Assembly: GCA_017397125.1 (NCBI GenBank)
Contig: JAFQKB010000014.1
Location: 1-37,477, forward strand
Direction of reading: 5' to 3'
DNA from: Clostridia bacterium
GTDB lineage: Bacteria; Bacillota; Clostridia; Oscillospirales; Acutalibacteraceae
DNA length: 37,477 nucleotides
The notes beneath the pieces are model-generated. The model was not told the origin of the DNA. It searched no databases and worked only from the letters and a program-made list of their open reading frames with translations. Positions 1-8,810 of the stretch are shown in pieces. The translations under genes were made by a program, and so were the position numbers. Within the stretch, counting starts at the first letter, position 1; the number at the start of each line of letters is the position of its first letter.

Positions 1-3000
1 ACCTATATCTTCTCCTGCGATTTCAAGTCTTCTGCTGGAGTCAAGCCCGTGATTTATTTCAAGCATATGGATGGCACCACGGACGTGGATCAAACCGAGT
101 GGTATCCCGAGCCGGATGGTGCTAATTGGACACACTTCTCTATGGAAGTGAACAGCGATGTTTACACCAAGCTGAAGTTCCAGCTGTGTGCCGGCAACAA
201 AACCGAGACGCATTTCGATAACGTGTCGCTGATCAAGAAGGCTACTGAGCCGGAAGAGCCTGAAGAACCTGAAGATCCCGTGGTTGAGAACCTGATCGCC
301 AACGGCGACTTTGAGACCGGCGACGGCACCGATTGGGTGCTGCTGGGCGGCTCCGAGGTGAAGGCGGAGGCGGCGAAGGACGGTAGCTATGGTCTGTACG
401 TCCCTGCCGGCAGTGCGTACGTGGGTGGTGTGACCAAGCCTGTGGTCGAGGCGAACACCACGTATCGGTTCTCTTTTGATTTCAAATCTCCTGCCGGAGA
501 TGAGCCTCTGGTTTATTTCAAGCATATGGATGGTACCACGGACGTGGACCAGACCGTCATTTATCCCGAGCCGGATGGTGCTAATTGGACACATTTCTCT
601 GTGGAAGTGAACAGCGATGTTTACACCAAGCTGAAGTTCCAGCTGTATGCCGGCGAAAAAGCCACTGAGAAGTATTTTGACAACGTAACGCTGGTTAAGG
701 TCGGCGCCACGGAGCCCGAAGAACCCGAAGATCCTGTCGAGCCCTCCTTCGATGGTTATATCGCCAACGGCGACTTTGAAACCGGTGATTACACCGGTTG
801 GGGTGGCGCCGGCAATATGCAGATTGCGACAACCAACGTCCACAGCGGTAAGTATGCGGCTATGGTATCTGGCAAACAGTGGTCCGGTCTGTTGCAGAGA
901 GTAAAAGTAGCTCCCAACACGGATTACAAGTACACCTTCTGGGTGCGGTATGAGTATGGTCTCAATGAGCAAACGCTCTTTGTAAAAGCGGGTGACAAGA
1001 ATCTGTCTAATCACGCCATCAAGCCCGGCAAATTAGGTGAATGGACCAAATACGAGATTGCGATTAACAGCGGCGAGTATACCGAGCTCGCTTTACAGTT
1101 CTGTATTACCAGCAATGAAGAGGCTGTGCTGGTGTATGACGATATTTCGTTCACCCAGGTTGGCGGTATTACCTTTGATGGTTATCTGTACAACGGCAGT
1201 TTCGAGACCGGCGATAAAACCAAGTGGAGCGGCGGCAGTTCTTTCGAGATCGTCACCGATGCCCAGGATGGCGCTTTCGCCCTACATATCACCGGCGATA
1301 ACTGGGCCAATATCGGTCAGCAGATCTCCGTCAAGGCCAACACCGATTATACGGTTGTGCTGTGGGCCAAGAAGGCAAAGGGCAGCGGTCAGTTTGCTCT
1401 GCTGTACAAGGATGAGAACCAGACAAAGAATGTAGACCAATTCTACATCGATCCCACAGACGACTGGGAGGAATATAAGTGGACGTTCAATACCGGCGAA
1501 TACGCCAACGGTTACTTCCGTATTATGGCGGACAGTTCCACCAATACAGCGTATGTGGATAATATTTCGATTGTGGAAGGCGTTCCTTCCGCGCCGAATG
1601 GATTGATCGCCAACGGCGACTTTGAGACCGGCGATCTGACCGATTGGGAGAATATCCACTCCGAGTCCGTGGTGGTAAACACCGACAAACAGGAGGGTGA
1701 GTACGCCCTGCATCTGAAGGGCAATCAGTGGTCTGCCGTTCGCCAGACGGTTGCCACCGAGAAGAACACGGATTATGTGTTGACCTTCTATGTCAAGCGC
1801 CTCGCCGGTTTCGACAAGATGGCCGTGTGGCTGAAGGATGGCGACAATAACCTGCTGAATCCCGAAGGTAAGGAGATCGGTCTGGAATACGCCGTGACCG
1901 AGTCGGACGGATGGCTGAAGGTAGAGCACATCTTCAATAGCTACAATCAGACCCAAGTGGACGTGTTGTTCGGCATAATGGCCGCTGGCAACGAGGTGCT
2001 GATCGATAACATCCACTTGGATGTGTACGAGAAGCCTGCGGTAGAGCCCTTAGTGCTGTATTCTTGGGGTCAGGTGGCCAATCGCCCCAACAAGGCGTCG
2101 GACAACCTGATTGTGAACGGCAGTTTTGAATCCGCCGAGGGAGCGCAGTGGAATACCGCCGGTTTTATCAACGAGTATGTCTCGGTGGTAGAGGATGCCA
2201 CCGCCAAGGATGGCAATAAGGTGCTGTATTTCAACTCTCACGCCGCCACGGAGAAGACAATGTACGTCTTCTGGGTGGATGTGGAGCCCAATACCAATTA
2301 CACCTTCTCGGCATTCGTCAAGGGTGCCTTTATGTCCAGAGAAAACCGTTGCACCGCCACCTTTGGTGTGGTAGACCCCGATGAGATGACCTTCCTCATT
2401 TATGACGGCGAAAAGGGTAAGAACTCCAAGGAATACTATCAAATGGTTCCTCCCAGCTGGGATAACGTTTGGCACTTGCGTTCGGTGGCCTTCAACAGCG
2501 GCGAGAAGACCAAGATCGGTATCGCTGTCTACGGCGTGGCGTCTCAGATGTATCTGGACGATATCGCGCTGTTCAAGAGCGATGCGGGTGCGAAATACAC
2601 AGTCCCCGTAATGACCGATGTGGTTTCTACCAACATTCTGTCTAAGCACGCCGGTTGCGACCCTCAGGACAACTTGGTGGGCAACTTCAACCTGAATGAT
2701 GTGGAGGATACGTTCTGGTCTGCCGGTTACGGCTGGAAGAATGGTACTTTGTGCATCCGTGAGGATGAGTACGGTTACGGCAACTCTCTGCAATATACCG
2801 CCAGTGACGATCCTGTGGGTATCCATTATATCCGTTGGATCGATGTGGAGCCCAATACCGCCTACACATTCTCTGTGGATCTGTTGGTGCAAGAGAGCGG
2901 CAACGGCTATTTGGCGCTTATTGACTCCAAGCCCAGCAAACCCGCCCAATTCATCAATCTACAGTTCAGTACGGATGTATTTGGCGAAGAGTGGATAAAG

Positions 3001-4029
3001 TTCTATATCGATTTCAATACCGGCTGCTACGATCGCATCGGCATCGCCATCGTGGACAAGGGCGGTCAGGCATTGCTGGATAACATCCGCATCTTCAAAA
3101 CGGTAGATGGCAAGGATGTGATCGACGACTTTGTCGCGGCTAAGACCGGCTGGGAGAAAGATGGTTCCAAGTGGATCTACTTTGAGGATGGAGATCAGGT
3201 CTATGGTAAGTGGATCCAGGACGGTGGCGCTTGGTATTACATTGGCGCCGACGGTTATATGGTTGCCAATAAGTGGATGAAGGATTCTAAGGGCTGGTGC
3301 TGGCTGACCTCTTCCGGTAAGATGGCGGTCAATGCTTGGGTCATGGATTCTAAGGGTTGGTGTTATGTGGGCGACGATGGCTACTGTGTCACCAATACAT
3401 GGAAGAAGGACAGCATTGGCTGGTGCTATCTGGACGAAAACGGCTCTATGGTAAAGAACGATTGGGTCGTGGACGGCAACGATTGGTATCTGCTGGATGC
3501 CAACGGCTATATGGTTGCTAATAAGTGGGTGCACGACGGCATTGGTTGGGTGTACCTAGAGGGCTCCGGCAGACTGGCCGCCAACAAGTGGGTTAAGGAT
3601 TCTACCGGTTGGTGCTACCTGGGTGCTGATGGCTATATGGTGACTGATAAATGGATTAAGGATAGCGTGGGCTGGTGCTATGTAGGTGCCGACGGCTACT
3701 GTGTCACCAATGCCTGGAAGAAGGATTCCAAGGGCTGGGTTTATCTGGACGGTAATGGACGTATGGTGACCAACAAGTGGGTCAAGGATAGTGTAGGCTG
3801 GTGCTATGTAGGTGCCGACGGCTACGCGGTGACGAATTGTTGGAAGAAGGATTCCATCGGTTGGTGCTATCTCAACGCCAACGGTTCGATGACCAAGAAC
3901 GGTTGGGTCTATGACGGCGGTCAGTGGTATTATTTGGACGGCAACGGCTATATGGTCGCCAATAAGTCTCTCACCATCAAGGACAAGACCTATCACTTCA
4001 ACACCTTCGGTGTGTGCACCAATCCTTAA
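1..4029 (+). CDS. Large secreted surface protein: tandem carbohydrate-binding modules plus wall-binding repeats (5' truncated)
   Basis: The frame is open from base 1 and no true start is visible (the first candidate start, at 49, is an internal GTG), so the gene begins outside the window; 1342 residues are visible. From the N side there are about seven related beta-sandwich-like modules of 130-160 residues. Most open with a G(D/S)FE-type motif (nt ~289, 757, 1183, 1603, 2107) and end in a D(N/D)I/V motif, the pattern of CBM4/9/22-type modules (PF02018-like). Acidic Pro-Glu linkers separate the first ones (~244-288 and ~709-750). From ~3150 to 3990 come about twelve 21-residue repeats of the type W-x2-D-x2-GW-x-Y-x2-x-DG-x-M-x2-N-x-W, typical of choline/cell-wall-binding repeats (PF01473/PF19127). 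A short cap follows. Inferred role: wall-attached glycan binding. No catalytic domain is visible in this part; one may lie upstream. It is followed 61 bp later by a lipoprotein gene. Confidence 0.85.
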   Translation, partial: TYIFSCDFKSSAGVKPVIYFKHMDGTTDVDQTEWYPEPDGANWTHFSMEVNSDVYTKLKFQLCAGNKTETHFDNVSLIKKATEPEEPEEPEDPVVENLIANGDFETGDGTDWVLLGGSEVKAEAAKDGSYGLYVPAGSAYVGGVTKPVVEANTTYRFSFDFKSPAGDEPLVYFKHMDGTTDVDQTVIYPEPDGANWTHFSVEVNSDVYTKLKFQLYAGEKATEKYFDNVTLVKVGATEPEEPEDPVEPSFDGYIANGDFETGDYTGWGGAGNMQIATTNVHSGKYAAMVSGKQWSGLLQRVKVAPNTDYKYTFWVRYEYGLNEQTLFVKAGDKNLSNHAIKPGKLGEWTKYEIAINSGEYTELALQFCITSNEEAVLVYDDISFTQVGGITFDGYLYNGSFETGDKTKWSGGSSFEIVTDAQDGAFALHITGDNWANIGQQISVKANTDYTVVLWAKKAKGSGQFALLYKDENQTKNVDQFYIDPTDDWEEYKWTFNTGEYANGYFRIMADSSTNTAYVDNISIVEGVPSAPNGLIANGDFETGDLTDWENIHSESVVVNTDKQEGEYALHLKGNQWSAVRQTVATEKNTDYVLTFYVKRLAGFDKMAVWLKDGDNNLLNPEGKEIGLEYAVTESDGWLKVEHIFNSYNQTQVDVLFGIMAAGNEVLIDNIHLDVYEKPAVEPLVLYSWGQVANRPNKASDNLIVNGSFESAEGAQWNTAGFINEYVSVVEDATAKDGNKVLYFNSHAATEKTMYVFWVDVEPNTNYTFSAFVKGAFMSRENRCTATFGVVDPDEMTFLIYDGEKGKNSKEYYQMVPPSWDNVWHLRSVAFNSGEKTKIGIAVYGVASQMYLDDIALFKSDAGAKYTVPVMTDVVSTNILSKHAGCDPQDNLVGNFNLNDVEDTFWSAGYGWKNGTLCIREDEYGYGNSLQYTASDDPVGIHYIRWIDVEPNTAYTFSVDLLVQESGNGYLALIDSKPSKPAQFINLQFSTDVFGEEWIKFYIDFNTGCYDRIGIAIVDKGGQALLDNIRIFKTVDGKDVIDDFVAAKTGWEKDGSKWIYFEDGDQVYGKWIQDGGAWYYIGADGYMVANKWMKDSKGWCWLTSSGKMAVNAWVMDSKGWCYVGDDGYCVTNTWKKDSIGWCYLDENGSMVKNDWVVDGNDWYLLDANGYMVANKWVHDGIGWVYLEGSGRLAANKWVKDSTGWCYLGADGYMVTDKWIKDSVGWCYVGADGYCVTNAWKKDSKGWVYLDGNGRMVTNKWVKDSVGWCYVGADGYAVTNCWKKDSIGWCYLNANGSMTKNGWVYDGGQWYYLDGNGYMVANKSLTIKDKTYHFNTFGVCTNP

Positions 4030-4047
4030 CCGAGTTATGTTCGACAA

Positions 4048-4075
4048 GGTCGCGGCTTCGTCGGAAGCCGCGACC
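4048..4075 (+). other. Intergenic hairpin between surface protein and lipoprotein genes
   Basis: A perfect 12-bp GC-rich stem (4048-4059 with 4064-4075, loop GTCG) is followed by a purine-rich ribosome site rather than a T tract. It is therefore more likely a 3'-end-stabilising or processing hairpin inside an operon than a full terminator. Confidence 0.6.
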
Positions 4076-4090
4076 TGAAAGGAGAAAACG

Positions 4091-5722
4091 ATGAAAAAGA
4101 TATTTTCTGTTCTGTTGACACTACTGATCCTGCTGGGCTTGTGTGTTGGCTGTGGACAGACGCCGGAGCCGGACTTCAGCAAAGATGTGGACGTATCCAC
4201 GGACATTAGTCAAGAGGAGAGTTCTACCGTATCGGACGACAGCACCGATGACTCTACGACCACCACCGAGACAGATGCGTCCGGCACAGTGGAAGACAGC
4301 GATGTGACGGATAGCCCCTCTTCTGATGCGTCCGACAACAGATCTACCTCAAAGACGTCTGAAAAGACCTCTGACAAGGGCACGACTTCTTCTCCCCTCA
4401 GGGGTACAACGTCTTCCACAACCAGAGGGCAGGCCGGTCCTATTCGCACCACCACCAAAACCACTGTTGCTACTTCTACAGGCAGTATGACCAAAACCAC
4501 TGTGAATGTGGATACTCAAAAGACGCTGTTTGATGAAATCCCTGCGGCACTCAGCAAGCAAAAGGTCAAAATGCTGGTGTGGTGGCCTATAATGGACAGC
4601 GACAATGAGCAGTCTGCTTTCTTTACGGAAAAAACCGGCATTGGGGTTAAATACGAAACGATCAACGCTTCCAACTACCAGACCCGTCTGTCGGCGATGA
4701 TTATGAGTAACAACGCACCCTCCTGTGCGGCAATGCTTGCCGGTTGGTATCCTCAGCCCATCACCCGTGGTCTGCTCCAGCCTATCAAGAATACAGGCTG
4801 GGATTTCACAGACGATATCTATGCCACCAATCTGATGGACGAGTTTGCCTATAAGGGTGAATATTATGCAATTGCCTTGACGGGCTCTGTCAATCCTACC
4901 TTCAACATAATGTTCTTCAATCGTGATCTTCTCAAGAGATTTGGCGTGACCCAAGATCCTTATCAACTATGGAAAGCCGGTAAGTGGAACTGGGATACTT
5001 GCCTGGAGATGGCGAGAAAGTGTACCGACATTTCCAAGGGTATGTACGGCATGACCCTAACCTGGCAGTATTATTGGATGGTTTCTGCCGGTCAGGACTT
5101 TGTAGTACCCACCAAGGACGGCTTGATGAACAATGTGAAGAACCCGGCGATAGCCGATGCATGGATGTATGCTTGGCGTCTTACCAATGAGTACAAGGTA
5201 GTGGACCATAGTTTTACAGATTCGGCACCCTTTTACGCGCATACCAGTGCTCTGTATGCAACCGGCAGTTATGAGATGCAGAACAACCAGCCAACGTATC
5301 CTCCGGCTATGATGGCCGATGTAGATTGGGGCGTTGTTCCGTTCCCATCCCCCGCCGGTATGGATCCCATTGCCTCCTGTGATGGTACGGTGTGGGGCTT
5401 CCCAAGCCGCGTGACCGGAGACGAACTACAAGCGGCTGCTTGGTTCCTACGTTATTGGTTGGACGATGCTCAGTTCAAGTCCGCCGACTTCTATCCGAAG
5501 GAAGAGTGCTGGGAGGTTATGAACTGGATGTGGGAACAGAAGATTGAGTCCTTCAACTCGATGGGCGTATTGGGCTATGGGGGCGAATATGACGCAGCTA
5601 ATATGCAGCCGCTTATTATGGAAGGTGGCATAGCGAATATTAAGAATAATCTGGATTCTTGGTATGGTATAGCCGAGAGCAACATTAAAAAGATCGAAAC
5701 GGAAATGCCCATCCCTGATTAA
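4091..5722 (+). CDS. Extracellular solute-binding lipoprotein with Thr/Ser-rich linker
   Basis: 543 residues. The N-terminus is a lipoprotein signal (KK, hydrophobic stretch, VGC with the likely lipidated Cys at residue 21). Residues ~25-140 are a low-complexity acidic then Ser/Thr-rich spacer. From ~155 the sequence resembles family 1 extracellular solute-binding proteins of ABC sugar importers: a beta strand ending LVWWP, a region around NRDLLKRFG, a KWNWDT motif that usually follows it, and a late VWGFP segment. A good ribosome site (AAAGGAG) precedes the ATG. No permease or ATPase gene is adjacent, so it may work with a distant transporter or only as a surface glycan-binding protein. The long linker would let the domain reach through the wall. 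It is downstream of the CBM surface protein and probably co-transcribed. A strong terminator follows. Confidence 0.75.
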   Translation: MKKIFSVLLTLLILLGLCVGCGQTPEPDFSKDVDVSTDISQEESSTVSDDSTDDSTTTTETDASGTVEDSDVTDSPSSDASDNRSTSKTSEKTSDKGTTSSPLRGTTSSTTRGQAGPIRTTTKTTVATSTGSMTKTTVNVDTQKTLFDEIPAALSKQKVKMLVWWPIMDSDNEQSAFFTEKTGIGVKYETINASNYQTRLSAMIMSNNAPSCAAMLAGWYPQPITRGLLQPIKNTGWDFTDDIYATNLMDEFAYKGEYYAIALTGSVNPTFNIMFFNRDLLKRFGVTQDPYQLWKAGKWNWDTCLEMARKCTDISKGMYGMTLTWQYYWMVSAGQDFVVPTKDGLMNNVKNPAIADAWMYAWRLTNEYKVVDHSFTDSAPFYAHTSALYATGSYEMQNNQPTYPPAMMADVDWGVVPFPSPAGMDPIASCDGTVWGFPSRVTGDELQAAAWFLRYWLDDAQFKSADFYPKEECWEVMNWMWEQKIESFNSMGVLGYGGEYDAANMQPLIMEGGIANIKNNLDSWYGIAESNIKKIETEMPIPD

Positions 5723-5740
5723 AACAGAAAAGGCAAAATG

Positions 5741-5774
5741 AAAGTGCGTAGCGAAATTCCGCTACGCACTTTTA
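5741..5774 (+). terminator. Rho-independent terminator
   Basis: A 13-bp perfect stem (5741-5753 with 5760-5772, loop of six) is followed by T residues, 18 bp after the lipoprotein stop codon. Confidence 0.85.
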
Positions 5775-5998
5775 TTAGTGCTTTAGCCCGAGAGCAACAG
5801 GCGCAGACTGTTGCTCAACAACCGCCCGCTATGTGGTGGGATTAATATCCTATCAGCGGACTTGTTTTTGCCGTGAATGAAAAGCAACAAAACTCATATT
5901 TTTACAAAAGATGGAAGAGTATTTGTCATTACACTTCCGGATGCTAAGAATGCTATACAAGTGTTAAAACGAAACGACTGGATACTATACTAATATTC
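5775..5998. other. Intergenic stretch with hairpin and 38-codon open frame
   Basis: No recognised gene. It contains a 9-bp hairpin (5792-5800 with 5808-5816). On the + strand there is a short ATG frame at 5877-5993 encoding 38 residues, with a plausible protein-like composition (ending near LKRNDWILY) but no ribosome site. The short frame is preceded in frame by TGA at 5874-5876. It may be a gene remnant or a chance frame; no function is assigned. Confidence 0.3.
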
Positions 5999-6027
5999 AA
6001 AAGCGAGGTGACGCTCCCCTCGCTTTT
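5999..6027. terminator. Terminator hairpin downstream of DUF4037 gene
   Basis: A 10-bp stem (5999-6008 with 6018-6027) with A and T flanks lies just after the minus-strand DUF4037 stop at 6046. The symmetrical A/T flanks would allow action in both directions. Confidence 0.7.
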
Positions 6028-6045
6028 GCTATATACTCTCGATTG

Positions 6046-6987
6046 TTACACGCCGTGCAGGATGTGCAGGTTGCGGATGGTGGGGTCGGCAATGGTGTCG
6101 TTGACCGCATAGGCCTGCTGCTCCATTTCCGCACCCGGCAGGTCGGTCAGACCCTGCGCCCGTGCCTCGCCGGCGATGGCGGCGCAGATCTGCTCCATCG
6201 TCTGCGCCTTCTGCCGGGCCTCCGGGGTGGTGTTGCCGCTGGAGATCAGCCGCTCCAGCTCCTGCGCCAGCCCGCCCAGCCGGGGCAGATCGTGCAGCCC
6301 ACGGAAGCACCATTTATAATACGGCATATAGGCACGGTTCAGCAGATAGATGCTGTGCAGGGCGCTTTGGACAAACTCGAACACCGCCAGCTGGGCGGCG
6401 GCGGTTTCTCCGCGCGCCAGGCACCGGTCATAGTTGTACTGCCCTGCCTGCCCCATCAGCAGCAGGTGGCCCGCCAGCTTTTTGCGCCGCACGTCCTCCG
6501 GGAAATAGCGCAGCCGCTCCCGGATGGCGGAAAACTGCCCGTAGGGGTCGGCGAACACCGCCCCGTTGGTGGCCTCCAGCAGCCCATACTCCGGCACGGC
6601 AAACCACTGGTCGGTGGACAGGACGCCGTCCGGGCTGCCGGTTTTTTCCAAAAAGAAATCCTGCATCCGGATGGCCCCGTGGCGGCTGCCGCCCACCGGG
6701 CTGATGGGGCTGCGCTCCAGCCCCATAAACTGCTTGGGCAGCTTGGCATAGGCCCGCTCCAGCAGAAAGGCCGCCCGCCGGTCCACCAGGTCCTCCCCGG
6801 GCAGAAACAGGCAAAAGGCCGGCTCAAAATCGTGGTCCCGGGAGGTCTCGTCGTCGTAGCCGTAGCACTCCGAGCCGCTGCCCGCCAGGCCGGCCGCCAC
6901 ATAGGGCGCCACCTGGGGGAATTGCTCCCGGAGCATGGCCTCGCCATAGGCGGTATAATACTGTTGTGCCAGCTCAAGCCCTTTCAT
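6046..6987 (-). CDS. DUF4037 protein, nucleotidyltransferase-like
   Basis: 313 residues. The N-terminal part has a GSGSE motif followed about 13 residues later by a DHDFEP segment. This matches the G-S...D-x-D pattern of the nucleotidyltransferase superfamily as found in DUF4037 proteins, and the two acidic residues could bind metal. The C-terminal part is helical, with several Tyr/Arg-rich segments. Substrate and reaction are unknown. The ATG at 6987 follows a GGAGGA ribosome site, and the gene overlaps the end of the upstream TPR gene by 14 bp, so the two are translationally coupled. Family assignment is by recognition of the motif and layout; catalysis is inferred. Confidence 0.75.
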   Translation of the reverse strand: MKGLELAQQYYTAYGEAMLREQFPQVAPYVAAGLAGSGSECYGYDDETSRDHDFEPAFCLFLPGEDLVDRRAAFLLERAYAKLPKQFMGLERSPISPVGGSRHGAIRMQDFFLEKTGSPDGVLSTDQWFAVPEYGLLEATNGAVFADPYGQFSAIRERLRYFPEDVRRKKLAGHLLLMGQAGQYNYDRCLARGETAAAQLAVFEFVQSALHSIYLLNRAYMPYYKWCFRGLHDLPRLGGLAQELERLISSGNTTPEARQKAQTMEQICAAIAGEARAQGLTDLPGAEMEQQAYAVNDTIADPTIRNLHILHGV

Positions 6988-7720
6988 AAATCCTCCTGCA
7001 GCGCTCGGTCAGCTCCACCGCATACGCCTCGTATCCGTAATAGCCAAACACCGATGCGCATTTTTCGCACACAAAGGCATAGTTGCCGTCGGTCCGGTCC
7101 CGGCCCACCTCCAGGCAGGCCTTGGCCTTTTCGGTCAGCTCTGCGATGCGGGGTTGTGCCGGGGTCAGGCCGTGCTCCGTCTCGGCGGCGGTGGCCATGT
7201 TCAGATAGGTGATGGCCTGCTCCGGCTCGGTCTGCGGCAGCGCCGCCAATACGGTCAGCGCCTTTTGGTACAGCTCGTCGGCTTCCCGAAACTGCTGCAG
7301 ATCCACCAGCGCCAGGCCCATATTGTTGTACAGCCCGGCCAGCCGATCGTCGGTGGGGGACAGGTCCCGTTCGTAGATGGCCTGCGCCATCCGGTATAGG
7401 TTGAGGGCGTCCTCGGGCAGCCCAAAGGCCTTGCACACCGTGGCGCTGTTGAGATAGGTGGTGGCGGCGCCCACGTTGTCCTCGATGTGCATCCGGCCCA
7501 CCAGGTCCAGCGCATCCTGGGCATACTGCAGCGCCTGTTCTTTTTCGCCCAGCTTGCGGCACAGGCCCATCAGCTCGTTTTTCATCAACAGACTGCCGTG
7601 TCGGTCGCCGGTACACTCTGACTCGGAGAGCCAGTATTGCAGCAGCCGCTTGCCCCCGGCATAGTCGTTGGCCCGGAGCAGCGAATCCAGCTTGTCCAGC
7701 ACCCGCTCTTTTGGTATCAT
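6974..7720 (-). CDS. Tetratricopeptide-repeat protein
   Basis: 248 residues, built from helix pairs of about 34-40 residues with TPR-type spacing (for example segments around LYRMAQAIYERD, GLYNNMGLALVDL and ITYLNMATAAE). No signal peptide or membrane segment, so cytoplasmic. The ATG at 7720 is chosen over an in-frame GTG three codons upstream because it sits 8 bases after AGGAGG. It is the first gene of a two-gene unit with the DUF4037 gene. A TPR protein next to a DUF4037 protein suggests a physical or regulatory partnership, but no function is established here. Confidence 0.75.
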   Translation of the reverse strand: MIPKERVLDKLDSLLRANDYAGGKRLLQYWLSESECTGDRHGSLLMKNELMGLCRKLGEKEQALQYAQDALDLVGRMHIEDNVGAATTYLNSATVCKAFGLPEDALNLYRMAQAIYERDLSPTDDRLAGLYNNMGLALVDLQQFREADELYQKALTVLAALPQTEPEQAITYLNMATAAETEHGLTPAQPRIAELTEKAKACLEVGRDRTDGNYAFVCEKCASVFGYYGYEAYAVELTERCRRIYERA

Positions 7721-7742
7721 ACGCGCCACCTCCTTTTTCTAT

Positions 7743-7771
7743 ATTGTATGACCAATTGGCCGATTTTACAA
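7743..7771 (-). promoter_or_regulatory. Promoter of TPR-DUF4037 unit
   Basis: Minus-strand TTGTAA (7766-7771), 17-bp spacer, TACAAT (7743-7748). The spacer contains the 8-bp palindrome CCAATTGG (7752-7759), a possible regulator site. Confidence 0.65.
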
Positions 7772-7866
7772 GTCCTATTTGCGTATCTCCTTAGAAAAGG
7801 CTCTACCGAAAGATGTCTCTGAGAGCTTGCATTGTTTCGGGGGTGGGGGTGGCGAAAGGACAAAAG

Positions 7867-7891
7867 AGCGGAGTGGAAATTCCACTCCGCT
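7867..7891 (-). terminator. Terminator of AraC-type regulator gene
   Basis: An 11-bp stem (7867-7877 with 7881-7891) with a T-rich minus-strand tail lies 21 bp after the regulator's stop codon. Confidence 0.8.
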
Positions 7892-7911
7892 TTTACAATA
7901 CCCGGGGACGG

Positions 7912-8742
7912 TTATCCCGTTTGAAACTGTTTTTTGTACTGTAGGGGGGTGATGCCGAACTCTTTGCGAAAGAGCTGAATGTAGTGGGAATAATCCGAAA
8001 ATCCGCTTTTCAGCGCCGCCTCCGTGACCGTATCCCCGTTGCGGAGAAACGCCATAGAGGCAAACAACTTTTTCTTGCGCAGCATGGCAAAGGGCACCGT
8101 GCCCAGGGCCTCCCGGAAATGGCGCTCCAGCGTATGGGCGCTGACACAGCACGCCGCCGACAGGGTCTTGACATCCAATTCCTCGGTCAGATGCTCGTCC
8201 ATATAGAGTAATGCCGCCAGCACGTCCGGGGGCAGCTTTTCCCCCTCGTGGGTGCTGTTTTCGCTGCTGCCGCTGCGCAGGACATTCAGCAGCTGCAAAA
8301 AGCCGATCCGGCGCAGCAGCGGATCCTTTCCTCCCTCCAACAGATCCTCCAGCACCCGGCAGCAGGTCCCCAGCTGCTCCTCGTCCAGCCGGATGAGGTT
8401 GTTCTTTCCTTTTTCGCGGCCAAAGAACAGGCGCAAAAACGCATCGTCTTCGGCGGCGGAGAAGGTGATCCAAAAGTGCCGGTGCTGCCGGTTGGAGTGA
8501 TAGATGCAGTGGTGATACTCAAAGGGGCGGGTGATGATCACGCTGCCCCGCGTGACGGGATAAATGTGGTTCTCCACCTCAAAGGATACGTCGCCGCTCA
8601 GATTGATGTAGATTTCGCAGCGGTTGTGGATGTGGGCTTCGTTTTGGTTCAGCGGAGACGCGGCGTTGAGGTCTGCATAGGTGACCGAAAAATCCACCCG
8701 AGATAACTCCGGCAGCGAAAATTCACGCGATTGGATGGTCAT
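7912..8742 (-). CDS. AraC-family transcriptional regulator
   Basis: 276 residues. The N-terminal half is a cupin-like sensing domain with a His-rich strand (HIHNRCEIYINL) typical of sugar-responsive AraC regulators. The C-terminal ~100 residues carry the two helix-turn-helix motifs: the first around LSAACCVSAHTLERHF, the second around AALKSGFSDYSHYIQLFRK. Cytoplasmic DNA-binding protein. It is transcribed divergently from the DMT transporter and GH36 alpha-galactosidase genes with an 87-bp gap, so it most likely controls them in response to a galactoside or its product. The ribosome site AAGGGGGTGAT overlaps the start codon (GTG 8745 / ATG 8742), an unusual arrangement; no better in-frame start exists nearby. 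Confidence 0.85.
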   Translation of the reverse strand: MTIQSREFSLPELSRVDFSVTYADLNAASPLNQNEAHIHNRCEIYINLSGDVSFEVENHIYPVTRGSVIITRPFEYHHCIYHSNRQHRHFWITFSAAEDDAFLRLFFGREKGKNNLIRLDEEQLGTCCRVLEDLLEGGKDPLLRRIGFLQLLNVLRSGSSENSTHEGEKLPPDVLAALLYMDEHLTEELDVKTLSAACCVSAHTLERHFREALGTVPFAMLRKKKLFASMAFLRNGDTVTEAALKSGFSDYSHYIQLFRKEFGITPLQYKKQFQTG

Positions 8743-8760
8743 CACCCCCTTACGTGACGA

Positions 8761-8790
8761 TTATATCATATTTTGTGGGCCGTTTACAAT
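8761..8790 (-). promoter_or_regulatory. Promoter of AraC-type regulator
   Basis: Minus-strand TTGTAA (8785-8790), 18-bp spacer, TATAAT (8761-8766), 19 bp before the start codon. Confidence 0.65.
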
Positions 8791-8810
8791 ATAAATATTG
8801 CATTATGTTT

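Noticed and set aside
3150-3990. CRISPR-like periodic repeats
   Set aside because: The ~63-bp period is 21 codons of a wall-binding repeat; the DNA is not identical between units and is in frame.
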